20,245 bases of DNA from JAKSPM01 sp964450645 (lineage in GTDB: Bacteria; Bacillota; Clostridia; Oscillospirales; Oscillospiraceae): assembly GCA_964450645.1 (NCBI GenBank), contig CAYVEB010000029.1, forward strand, positions 1 to 20,245, written 5' to 3'. A model generated the notes under the pieces. The model ran no database searches, was not told where the DNA came from, and saw nothing but the letters and a program-made list of their open reading frames with translations. The translations under genes were made by a program, and so were the position numbers. Of this stretch, positions 7,858 to 14,172 are shown one piece after another. The first letter of the stretch is position 1. Each line of letters starts with the position of its first letter.

Positions 7858-9064
7858 ACCCGCGACGCCTCCGCCGGAGCAGCAGGGCTACTACGGAACA
7901 GCGCCTTATCCCAAAAAGCACCGGCACTGGGGCTTGGTAATTGCACTGATTTTTTTGGTGCTGCTGCTGACTTTAGCCGCTGTGCTGATGAATTTTTATG
8001 AAATCCGCGTGGAGCGTACCGACGGGGGCTACAGCGTATCCGTCTTGCGCCGCGGCGCGGAAAACGCCGTGGCCGACCCGTCCGTGGGCGAGACGATCGG
8101 CCTGTCCAGTCATCCGCTGGAGGAAACCGTGCCGGAGCCAAGCGCGGCCCAGCCGGAGGACGGCTTGAGCCTACAGGAGATTTATCAGCGCGTATTGCCA
8201 AGCGTGGTGTCTGTCACGGGCGGCGCGAGCCAGAACATCGGCACCGGCGTGATTTTAAATACGGACGGCTATATTGTCACCAGCTACCATGTCGTGGAGG
8301 GCAGCGTGAGCGTTCAGGTTCTGCTGTATGACGACAGCACGTATACCGGAACGCTTGTCGCCAGCGACGAGATCACGGATTTGGCGGTGATCAAAATCAA
8401 TGCCGCCAATCTGGTCCCCGCCGAATTTGGCGACTCTGACGCGCTCCGGGTGGGAGATCGAGTGGTTGCCATCGGCAATCCGCTGGGCATTGCGCTGCGC
8501 GGGACGATGACTGACGGCATTATCTCCGCGATCAACCGCAATTTGGACTTGAACGGGACGCAGATGACCCTGATTCAGACCAACGCCGCCCTCAACAGCG
8601 GCAATTCCGGCGGCCCGCTGATCAACGCGGCCGGGCAGGTCATCGGCATCAACACAGCCAAGATCAGCACGTATTATTCCTCCGCATCGGTAGAGGGGAT
8701 CGGCTTTGCCATCCCCTCGGCAACGGTAGAGCATATTGTGGGCGAGCTGTTGACCAGCGGCTATGTGACCGGGCGCGCGGCGATGCATATCACCGTGGCA
8801 GATATCAACGAGGTGCAGCGGGTTTATCTGCAATTGCCTAAAGGCGTGTATATCACGGACGTCGACCAGGACTCCAACGCCTATGCCGCGGGCATCCGCT
8901 ACGGGGACATCCTGGTCTCCATCAACGGGACGCAGATCGCCAGCACCAGCGAATATACGAGCAAAATGGCCTCTTTGTCTGTTGGAGACACGGCGTCGGT
9001 GGTCATCTACCGCGGGGGGATGCTGTGGACGGTGGACGTGGTTCTGGAAGAACAAACACAATAA
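7808..9064 (+). CDS. htrA: Membrane-anchored HtrA/DegP-type serine protease with one PDZ domain
   Basis: A 418-residue S1C protease. A cytoplasmic proline-rich N-terminus of about 40 residues precedes a transmembrane anchor at about 41-62, a low-complexity linker at 85-118, the trypsin-like domain at about 122-320 and a PDZ domain at about 325-415. The catalytic triad is complete: H161 (SYHVVEG), D191 (TDLAVIK) and S267 (NSGNSGGPL). It should degrade or refold damaged proteins outside the membrane. ATG 7808 has AAAGGAGGG about 7 bases upstream and lies inside the end of the kinase gene, so translation is probably coupled; an upstream ATG at 7742 lacks such a site and would add a poorly conserved basic stretch. 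A strong hairpin ends the operon. Confidence 0.93.
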   Translation: MDDLTPMEPEEILELYEPATPPPEQQGYYGTAPYPKKHRHWGLVIALIFLVLLLTLAAVLMNFYEIRVERTDGGYSVSVLRRGAENAVADPSVGETIGLSSHPLEETVPEPSAAQPEDGLSLQEIYQRVLPSVVSVTGGASQNIGTGVILNTDGYIVTSYHVVEGSVSVQVLLYDDSTYTGTLVASDEITDLAVIKINAANLVPAEFGDSDALRVGDRVVAIGNPLGIALRGTMTDGIISAINRNLDLNGTQMTLIQTNAALNSGNSGGPLINAAGQVIGINTAKISTYYSSASVEGIGFAIPSATVEHIVGELLTSGYVTGRAAMHITVADINEVQRVYLQLPKGVYITDVDQDSNAYAAGIRYGDILVSINGTQIASTSEYTSKMASLSVGDTASVVIYRGGMLWTVDVVLEEQTQ

Positions 9065-9072
9065 AATGAACA

Positions 9073-9098
9073 GGGCCTCCGGCTTTCGCCGGAGGCCC
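9073..9098 (+). terminator. Strong hairpin after htrA
   Basis: A perfect 11-bp GC-rich stem (GGGCCTCCGGC / GCCGGAGGCCC) with loop TTTC starts 8 bases after the htrA stop. On the plus strand no T run follows; on the minus strand a T-rich stretch follows, so it may act in both directions. It directly precedes repeat copy A. Confidence 0.75.
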
Positions 9099-9105
9099 TC
9101 AAAAT

Positions 9106-9300
9106 GTCGAAAAAGCCTTGCAGGTTCGCGCCTTCAGGCGCAAAAAAATTGGATCACTTTTTGCCGCGGCATGTACGTGGCAAAAATATTTTACATGTCG
9201 CAAACGAGCGCGTCATTTTTGACACGTGCGCTGCAGCGACCTATAAATCCTCCAAATCGAAGCACAGCGGAGCGGTTCAATTTGGAGCTTGTTGAAAAAC
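9106..9300 (+). repeat. Structured intergenic repeat, copy A
   Basis: This gap between convergent htrA and NUDIX genes shares ordered blocks with 13234-13597: GTCRAAAAGCC-like start, TTCGCGCC, CGCAAACG-GCGCGTCA, GCTGCAGCGACCT, CCTCC-AATCGAA, TTTGGAGCTT and GAAAAC. It is rich in inverted repeats: GCGCC/GGCGC at the start, CGGCATGTA/TACATGTCG in the middle, and a 12-bp stem CTCCAAATCGAA (9250-9261) with TTCAATTTGGAG (9276-9287), one mismatch. No coding potential is convincing. It is probably a dispersed non-coding element; function unknown. Confidence 0.65.
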
Positions 9301-9303
9301 GGA

Positions 9304-9768
9304 TCAAATAGGTTTTCCGTCGACCGTGGCGGAAACCAGCTTATCGCCCTGATAGCACAGCTTCATGGAGAAAAACGGAAGATTCTCGGCAATCCGCTGC
9401 AAAAACAGCTTGTCCCCTTCCCAGAGCGGCAGACGCAGTACCTCGTCCTTGTCCACCCACTCCAAGTTTCCCTCATCGCACGCAATCAGTTCGCCGGTAA
9501 AGCCGTCGGCGTGGAACAGGTGCATGTACTCCCCTTCCCACCTATCCGACACAAACGTCACCAGCCCGCAATAGCGGTAGTGCGTCAGCCGCAGGCCTGT
9601 CTCCTCCAGCGTCTCGCGCACAACGCACTCCTCCGGGCTTTCGTTTTCCTCCAGCTTTCCGCCGACGCCGATCCACTTGTCGTGGTTCAAGTCGTTTTGC
9701 TTCTTCACTCGGTGAAGCATCAGGTACTTTCCGTCCCGCTCAATATAACAAAGTGTTGAATTAATCAT
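9304..9768 (-). CDS. NUDIX hydrolase (MutT / 8-oxo-dGTP diphosphatase type)
   Basis: A 154-residue protein with a full Nudix box, GGKLEENESPEECVVRETLEETGL, given here in parts: GGKLEENE, RETLEETGL (GX5EX7REUXEEXGU). The rest (WIGVGG before the box, LEWVDKDEVLRLPLWEGD after) fits the clostridial MutT-like subgroup that removes pyrophosphate from oxidised or other nucleoside triphosphates; the exact substrate is not known. Its ATG overlaps the stop of the upstream PPC gene as ATGA, so the two are translationally coupled. It is the last gene of the operon starting near 11375 and ends 4 bases from repeat copy A. Confidence 0.9.
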   Translation of the reverse strand: MINSTLCYIERDGKYLMLHRVKKQNDLNHDKWIGVGGKLEENESPEECVVRETLEETGLRLTHYRYCGLVTFVSDRWEGEYMHLFHADGFTGELIACDEGNLEWVDKDEVLRLPLWEGDKLFLQRIAENLPFFSMKLCYQGDKLVSATVDGKPI

Positions 9769-10166
9769 GGCATCGTCTCCTCAAAGACAATCTCGTCATA
9801 GCCTGTCTGCGGATCCTGCTCGACGCCGAAGCGTACGCCCTCCAGAACCCCTATGACCAGCTCACAGGTGGTGTTGACAATGCATCCCGGCATTAAGTGC
9901 CCGCCAAACGTCGCCATATCCGCATCCGACAGGGCAATGTGCAAATGGCACCTGGCCTGGCTGACCGTCCCATTGAGACTGACAATCTCGCAATCGCGGT
10001 CGACGGTCCGGACGCGCGCGCCGGTGGCGTCCCGCAGCCGCGCCCGGCTGACGCACCCCACGGCGGACAGCACCACGCCCGCCTCCAAATGCTGCCGCTC
10101 CGCAATCGCGCGGATTTCAGTCAGCAGATCATCGCCGCGGCGCAGGCGGCGGCAGAAAACCTTCAT
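9765..10166 (-). CDS. PPC/DUF296-domain protein
   Basis: A 133-residue protein made almost wholly of a PPC (DUF296) domain: FCRRLRRGDDLLTEIRAIA, HLEAGVVLSAVGCVSRARLR, a TVSQARCHLHIALSD strand and GGHLMPGCIVNTTCELVIG. GGHL plus the cluster of histidines is typical of bacterial members, which form trimers; plant relatives carry AT-hooks, but none is seen here. Biochemical function is unknown. The frame is open to 10235, but ATG 10166 follows GGGAGG by 7 bases and starts the conserved part. It lies 16 bases after the lipid kinase gene and overlaps the NUDIX gene by 4 bases. Confidence 0.82.
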   Translation of the reverse strand: MKVFCRRLRRGDDLLTEIRAIAERQHLEAGVVLSAVGCVSRARLRDATGARVRTVDRDCEIVSLNGTVSQARCHLHIALSDADMATFGGHLMPGCIVNTTCELVIGVLEGVRFGVEQDPQTGYDEIVFEETMP

Positions 10167-10182
10167 CCAGATGCCTCCCATC

Positions 10183-11073
10183 CTAGCGCGCCCGCATGAC
10201 GCGAATGGCGTTGTGCAGGTTCCGCACTTCCACATAGTCGTGCCCTGGCTCGTGTTCCCCGTCCAGCGTCCAATCCATGCTCGCGTCGGCCGTCACCGTC
10301 ACGCGCTTAGCCGAGCAAAAATCGATCATCCGCGACTCGTAGTTCTGCTTCGTCAGGGCCAGAATGCACTCGTTCAAGTCCAAAATATTGGCCGGGCATT
10401 TAACCAGCAGCACCTCAAACAGCCCGTCGCTCAGATCCACCCGGTTGGGATCCAGCGTCAGGATGCCGCCGACGGACGTGGAATTGCTGATGGCGCCGAA
10501 AAGATACTTCCCCTCAAACACCAAGCCTTCGTCGGTCTGAACCTTCGCCGGGTACCCGTGCAGGCTGGGCAGTTCCTTAATGCCCCCCAGAATATACGCA
10601 AGATGTCCCAAAGAGTTTTTCACGCTCTGGGTGGTGGCGTACGAAGCCTTTGTAAACGCGCCGAAAGACGCCACATAGGAAAAATGCCGGCCTCCAAAAT
10701 CGCCCATATCAAAGTCCGCCGGCTCGCCGTTCACAATATCCTTCGCCGCCTGAAGAATGTTTTTCGACAGCCCCAGGCTGTTGGCAAAATCATTGGTACT
10801 GCCGCAGGGAATATAGCCGATCGGGCACGCCGTGCCCGACTGAATTACGCCGGAGGCCACCTCGTTAAACGTCCCGTCGCCTCCGGCGCAGACCACCAAG
10901 TCGTAATCCCCAGCCCGTTGGCGGGCGACCTCGATCCCGTCGCCGCTGGCAACCGTCACATAAACCGATACCTCATATCCGGCGGCGTTAAACACGCTCA
11001 CGATCCCCGCCAAATTTCGCGCGCCTTGCTTTTTCCCAGAACACGGATTGAGAATCAGAAGAATTCGTTTCAT
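10183..11073 (-). CDS. Diacylglycerol kinase-family lipid kinase (YegS/DagK type)
   Basis: A 296-residue enzyme that should phosphorylate a membrane lipid such as diacylglycerol using ATP. Motifs: NPCSG at 9-13, the nucleotide motif GGDGT at 64-68 with downstream NEVASG, PCGSTNDFA at 89-97, and the C-terminal half with the YegS-like fold (SVGGILTLDPNRVDLSDGLFEV in two parts: SVGGILTLDP, DLSDGLFEVLLV). Length matches the family. ATG 11073 has AGGAGT a little far upstream (about 13 bases). It follows the shortened PssA-like ORF by 11 bases, so both are probably co-transcribed; the pairing makes sense for phospholipid metabolism. Confidence 0.92.
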   Translation of the reverse strand: MKRILLILNPCSGKKQGARNLAGIVSVFNAAGYEVSVYVTVASGDGIEVARQRAGDYDLVVCAGGDGTFNEVASGVIQSGTACPIGYIPCGSTNDFANSLGLSKNILQAAKDIVNGEPADFDMGDFGGRHFSYVASFGAFTKASYATTQSVKNSLGHLAYILGGIKELPSLHGYPAKVQTDEGLVFEGKYLFGAISNSTSVGGILTLDPNRVDLSDGLFEVLLVKCPANILDLNECILALTKQNYESRMIDFCSAKRVTVTADASMDWTLDGEHEPGHDYVEVRNLHNAIRVMRAR

Positions 11074-11084
11074 AGCCTATCTCA

Positions 11085-11375
11085 TCACTCCTGTAAAAAA
11101 ATGGCGGTGGCCGCGGCCGTCTGCACCAGCGACTGCTCCGCCTTCCGGCTCCTGGCATGTACGGCGGAAACAATCAAAATCGCCGCGATTGTCAATCCCG
11201 CCAGCATCCCCAGCATGGCGCCCAGTTTTGGCTTTTCTATCAAAAACAACATTGGAAACAGCAGCGTGAAAATCACCGTGAGCGGATGATCCAGCTTGGC
11301 GCAGGCGATTGCGATGACGCTGCAAGCCAGGCTGACATAGGTTAAAATCACTGTATAGTCATATAACCCGATCAT
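11085..11375 (-). CDS. Short membrane protein, possibly internally deleted phosphatidylserine synthase
   Basis: A 96-residue ORF with two or three hydrophobic segments. The first 26 residues (MIGLYDYTVILTYVSLACSV) closely resemble the N-terminus of Gram-positive PssA (CDP-diacylglycerol-serine phosphatidyltransferase), but the CDP-alcohol phosphotransferase motif (DGxxAR...G...D) that should follow is missing. After KLDHP comes TVIFTLLFPMLFLIEKPKLG, which resembles the C-terminal membrane region of PssA. I infer an in-frame internal deletion of roughly 120 residues; a distinct small membrane protein is the alternative. The catalytic core is absent, so it cannot be an active synthase. AGAGGAGT lies about 8 bases before ATG 11375, and a good promoter lies upstream. 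It leads the lipid kinase operon. Confidence 0.6.
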   Translation of the reverse strand: MIGLYDYTVILTYVSLACSVIAIACAKLDHPLTVIFTLLFPMLFLIEKPKLGAMLGMLAGLTIAAILIVSAVHARSRKAEQSLVQTAAATAIFLQE

Positions 11376-11490
11376 AGCTGACGTACTCCTCTTTCTTCCA
11401 ATTTCGTTTGTTTCTTCAAATCCGCACGCCACCTGACGCGGCATTTAGTCATGTTCCGTCGCGTGGTTTTTCTGAATAAATATCACAGCT

Positions 11491-11519
11491 ATTATAATGC
11501 GTGCCGAACGAAGCCGCAA
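11491..11519 (-). promoter_or_regulatory. Promoter of the PssA-like / lipid kinase / PPC / NUDIX operon
   Basis: On the minus strand TTGCGG (11514-11519) and TATAAT (11491-11496) are separated by exactly 17 bases. The leader to ATG 11375 would be about 110 bases, with no obvious riboswitch fold. Confidence 0.68.
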
Positions 11520-11523
11520 GCCT

Positions 11524-11710
11524 AAAAACCAAGGTTTTTTAAGCACACTGGCTTTGTTCTGGTGCAAGGGTTTTGGATTCTGATATTCAAAATCCTTGCA
11601 CTTGCCATTGGCGCTGCATGCGGCGCCAATGGCAGTACGCATTGTAACAATAGCTGAATTCATGGAATTGCGCAGCATATGCCGCGCAAATAAACCGCCA
11701 AGCGGTTTAT
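11524..11710. repeat. Cluster of five hairpins in the divergent gap
   Basis: Inverted repeats follow each other: AAAAACC/GGTTTTT (11524-11539); GTGCAAGGGTTTTG with CAAAATCCTTGCAC (11562-11575 / 11588-11601, one wobble); GCCATTGGCGC with GCGCCAATGGC (11604-11614 / 11623-11633, perfect 11 bp); TTGCGC/GCGCAA (11668-11689); ATAAACCGC with GCGGTTTAT (11690-11698 / 11702-11710, perfect 9 bp). A 77-codon minus-strand frame covers part of it but has no recognisable domain. The cluster fills the 440-base divergent gap between two operons and may be a dispersed repeat or a structured RNA. Confidence 0.55.
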
Positions 11711-11769
11711 CCTGTAAAGATTATTATAGCACACTTTTTCGCAAACGTCATCTATTTTTTCGAAAACAC

Positions 11770-11798
11770 TTGGTTTTTTGACAAAGCTTTGTTAAAAT
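11770..11798 (+). promoter_or_regulatory. Candidate promoter of the small protein-nuclease operon
   Basis: TTGGTT (11770-11775) lies 17 bases before TAAAAT (11793-11798). A perfect TTGACA at 11778-11783 has no good -10 at the proper distance. Weak call. Confidence 0.35.
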
Positions 11799-11817
11799 TA
11801 TCACAAGAGGTGATTGC

Positions 11818-12237
11818 ATGCACGTTTATATTTGTCTGGATCTCAAAAACGGGATGCTCTTTCACCGCCGGCGCCAGAGCCGCGATCGGGCGGTGCTGGC
11901 CGACCTTGCCCAGTGCGTCGGCGCGGGGCGGCTGCTAGCCGCACCGTTTTCCGCGCGGCTGTTTGAAGGCGGCCCCGCGCATCCTGAGATCCGCGCTGAT
12001 TTTCTTTCCGCCGCCGGTTCGGAGGATTCCTGCTTCGTGGAGGACGCGCCGCTGCTCCCCTATCTGCCCGCCATCCGCTCCGTCACCGTCTACCGCTGGA
12101 ACCGGAACTACCCGGCGGACGTCCGCCTGGATTTGCAGCTGGACGCCCCACCATGGCGCCTGACTTCCGCGCGGGAATTTCCCGGCTATTCCCACGAATT
12201 ACTTACAAGGGAGGTCTATTTCCATGAATACGCGTAA
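11818..12237 (+). CDS. Conserved small protein of unknown function, coupled to a nuclease
   Basis: A 139-residue protein with no signal peptide or membrane segment. Features that look conserved: FHRRRQSRDRAVLADL near the start, CFVEDAPLLPYL, VTVYRWNRNYPADV, and FPGYSHELLTREVYFHEYA at the end. I recall similar proteins in gut Clostridia, sometimes labelled ribonuclease Z, but no metal-binding HxHxDH motif is present, so I would not use that name. AGAGGTGA precedes ATG 11818 by a normal distance. The gene overlaps the lipoprotein nuclease gene by 14 bases, which suggests a functional link such as an inhibitor or accessory protein; this is inference only. Confidence 0.78.
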   Translation: MHVYICLDLKNGMLFHRRRQSRDRAVLADLAQCVGAGRLLAAPFSARLFEGGPAHPEIRADFLSAAGSEDSCFVEDAPLLPYLPAIRSVTVYRWNRNYPADVRLDLQLDAPPWRLTSAREFPGYSHELLTREVYFHEYA

Positions 12238-13111
12238 ATTTATAGCGCTGCTGGCTCTCATGGCGCTGCTTCTGAGCGCTTGCGCGCCCGCCGCGGGCGA
12301 CCTAGCGCCGTCCGGCAGCCAGACAAACTCCTATGCCCAAATATCGGAAATTCCGGAATACAACGGCCAGCCTTATGTTGTGTTAAATGACAACGAGCCG
12401 GTGTTTGACCTCTCTGACGCCGGTACCGTCTTTGAAACCTACAGCAACCTGGACGCCCTTGGACGCTGCGGTGTGGCCTACGCCAACCTCTGTCCGGAGC
12501 TGATGCCCACCGAAAATCGCGAGAGCATTCGCCAGGTCACCCCCAGCGGATGGGTACAGGCGCAGTATGACATCGTCAGCGGCGGCTCGCTCTACAACCG
12601 CGCCCATTTAATCGGTTTCCAACTGGCCGGGGAAAACGCCAACGAAAAAAATCTCATCACCGGCACCCGCTATATGAATACCGAGGGGATGCTTCCCTTT
12701 GAGGATCTGGTCGCTGACTACATCCGCGAGACGGACAACCACGTACTCTATCGTGTCACCCCCATCTACGAGGGAAACGATCTGGTCGCCCGTGGGGTGG
12801 AGATGGAGGCGTGGTCCGTGGAGGACGAGGGGGACGGCGTCTGCTTCCACGTCTATGTCTACAACGTCCAGCCGGGGATTGAAATCGACTACGCCACCGG
12901 GGAAAGCCGCCTTGCCGCCGGTCAAGACAGCGCCAACAGCGATGAGCGGATGACCTATGTTTTGAACACCAGCAGCAAAAAGTTTCATCTTCCCACCTGT
13001 TCTTCCGTGGAGACCATCGCGGAACAAAACCGCCAGGAGGTCACCGCGACCCGGGACGAACTGCTGGCCCAGGGCTACGACCCATGCAAGATCTGCGACC
13101 CGCTTTCCTGA
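12224..13111 (+). CDS. Lipoprotein DNA/RNA non-specific endonuclease with C-terminal Ada-like metal-binding module
   Basis: A 295-residue secreted lipoprotein. The signal MNTRKFIALLALMALLLSAC has a lipobox LSAC with C20 as the lipid site. The nuclease domain (about 45-225) has the EndA/NucA-type beta-beta-metal motif YNRAHLIGFQLAGE with H128 as likely general base (R-A-H in place of D-R-G-H), then NEKNLITGTRYMN with metal-ligand N143. Residues 244-294 form a separate module, YVLNTSSKKFHLPTCSS then YDPCKICDP (H255, C259, C288, C291), like the Ada metal-binding domain often attached to such nucleases. It should act outside the membrane, in DNA degradation, nutrition or DNA uptake. GGGAGG lies about 10 bases before ATG 12224. 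Confidence 0.9.
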   Translation: MNTRKFIALLALMALLLSACAPAAGDLAPSGSQTNSYAQISEIPEYNGQPYVVLNDNEPVFDLSDAGTVFETYSNLDALGRCGVAYANLCPELMPTENRESIRQVTPSGWVQAQYDIVSGGSLYNRAHLIGFQLAGENANEKNLITGTRYMNTEGMLPFEDLVADYIRETDNHVLYRVTPIYEGNDLVARGVEMEAWSVEDEGDGVCFHVYVYNVQPGIEIDYATGESRLAAGQDSANSDERMTYVLNTSSKKFHLPTCSSVETIAEQNRQEVTATRDELLAQGYDPCKICDPLS

Positions 13112-13198
13112 GCTTTTGGCTGAACAGCCGCAAGCGCCGGAAGGCCGCGTTGGATTTTGTATCCCGCTGCCTCAGAAAAGGATTTTTAGCCATAACAA

Positions 13199-13227
13199 AA
13201 AGGAGAAACCTTTAAGGTCCCCCCTTT
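13199..13227 (+). terminator. Imperfect hairpin after the nuclease gene
   Basis: AAAGGAGAAACCTT (13199-13212) can pair with AAGGTCCCCCCTTT (13214-13227), 11 of 14 positions matching around the centre ACCTTTAAGGT. It stands 6 bases before repeat copy B, the same place that the htrA terminator holds before copy A. Probably a decayed terminator. Confidence 0.35.
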
Positions 13228-13233
13228 CAGCCT

Positions 13234-13597
13234 GTCAAAAGCCTCGCAGCGTTCGCGCCAGCAGGCACAAAAGCGTTTCAATCATTTTTCGCGGCGGCGG
13301 CTCGGCGCGAATCACTGCCGCAAAACAGCGGCCCAGCTCCGCACGCCCGCTGCGGCAGGTGTACGTCACGAAAAATACATAACAGGCCGCAAACGCGCGC
13401 GTCAGTCGTCCTAACCCAACAGCAAGCCCAGCAAAGCGGGTTGCGTTGAAGGCGAGACGTCAGGTGCGCTGCCAAGAAAGCGCGCTCGCGTGGCTTCCCG
13501 GTACTCACGCCTGAATGGGTAGCCGCGCTGCAGCGACCTGCAGTTCCTCCTAATCGAAACCCAGCAAAGAAGGTTCGATTTGGAGCTTTACGAAAAC
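13234..13597 (+). repeat. Structured intergenic repeat, copy B (with two extra blocks)
   Basis: Shares with copy A, in the same order: GTCAAAAGCCTCGCAG, TTCGCGCC, CGCGGCGGC, GTGTACGTCACGAAAAATAC (diverged), CGCAAACGCGCGCGTCA, GCGCTGCAGCGACCT, CCTCCTAATCGAA and TTCGATTTGGAGCTT. It is longer by two insertions, about 13300-13352 and 13404-13524. The terminal stem CTCCTAATCGAA (13547-13558) with TTCGATTTGGAG (13574-13585) has one mismatch at a different position from copy A, so the hairpin is kept in both. It fills the 548-base convergent gap between nuclease and ferredoxin genes. Short frames in it lack any coding signs. Confidence 0.65.
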
Positions 13598-13610
13598 ATG
13601 ATTCTTCGAC

Positions 13611-13654
13611 AAGCTCAGCCGCCGCGCGAGCGAAGTTCCGCGGCGGCTGAGCTT
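13611..13654. terminator. Strong 16-bp hairpin between convergent genes
   Basis: AAGCTCAGCCGCCGCG (13611-13626) and CGCGGCGGCTGAGCTT (13639-13654) pair perfectly across a 12-base loop, with TTTT at the plus-strand end. It ends 5 bases from the ferredoxin stop, so it most likely stops minus-strand transcription, perhaps both directions. Confidence 0.7.
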
Positions 13655-13659
13655 TTATG

Positions 13660-14169
13660 CTATGTGAGACTGGTCAGGATCCCGCGCAAGTCGATGATCG
13701 CGTGGCGAGGGCACTGGACCGCGCACATGCCGCAGCTCAGACACTTGCGCTCGTTGATCTGTGCGCAGTTGTCAACGACCCGGATCGCCCCCGCCGAGCA
13801 CACGCGCTCGCACAGACCGCAGCCTATGCAACTGACCGTGCAGACCTTTCTTGCTCCATGGCCGGTCTTGGTATCCACGCCCTTGTCCTTGTTGACGCAT
13901 TTGACCACGATGTGGTTGGCGCACATATGCAGCCGGATCACATTCTGCGGACACTCGCGGACGCATTTCCCGCAGGCGATGCACGCCTCCTCGTCCACCT
14001 GGGCAACGCCGATGTCGTTGATGTGAATCGCGTCGAACTTGCACGCGTCCACACAGGCGCCGCAGCCGATGCAGCCATAGGCGCACTTTAGGTCAGTTTG
14101 ATTGGCGTGGCAGCCGCCGTTACAAGTCACAAGCGCCGCTCGGTATGGAAATCGCTTCTTGATCGCCAT
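13660..14169 (-). CDS. Polyferredoxin resembling the RnfB C-terminal domain, four [4Fe-4S] clusters
   Basis: A 169-residue soluble iron-sulfur protein with 23 cysteines. Four CxxCxxCxxxC motifs start at C33, C63, C114 and C143, each able to hold a [4Fe-4S] cluster. Extra cysteines at 16, 20, 29, 83, 91, 110 and 135 may bind more. The pattern ACKFDAIHINDIGVAQVD, CIACGKCVRECP and VVKCVNKDKG matches the ferredoxin part of clostridial RnfB, without RnfB's membrane anchor or other rnf genes. ATG 14169 lies 3 bases after the xanthine dehydrogenase stop, with its ribosome site AGGAG inside that gene's last codons. Coupled expression suggests that it carries electrons to or from the dehydrogenase (inference). 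Confidence 0.88.
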   Translation of the reverse strand: MAIKKRFPYRAALVTCNGGCHANQTDLKCAYGCIGCGACVDACKFDAIHINDIGVAQVDEEACIACGKCVRECPQNVIRLHMCANHIVVKCVNKDKGVDTKTGHGARKVCTVSCIGCGLCERVCSAGAIRVVDNCAQINERKCLSCGMCAVQCPRHAIIDLRGILTSLT

Positions 14170-14172
14170 CGC

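Noticed and set aside
9853..11289. A 478-codon plus-strand open frame
   Set aside because: It lies wholly antisense to the PPC, lipid kinase and PssA-like genes, which have clear motifs; its protein is rich in R, H and Q with no domain, typical of a GC-biased shadow.
11445..11678. A 77-codon minus-strand ORF
   Set aside because: It runs through the hairpin cluster and across the called promoter, has no domain, and looks like translated repeat DNA.
12383..13027. Minus-strand ORFs opposite the nuclease gene
   Set aside because: They are shadows of a gene with a clear signal peptide and nuclease motifs.
9106..13597. CRISPR array suggested by repeated blocks
   Set aside because: The two copies are 4 kb apart, long and diverged, with no regular repeat-spacer spacing and no cas genes.
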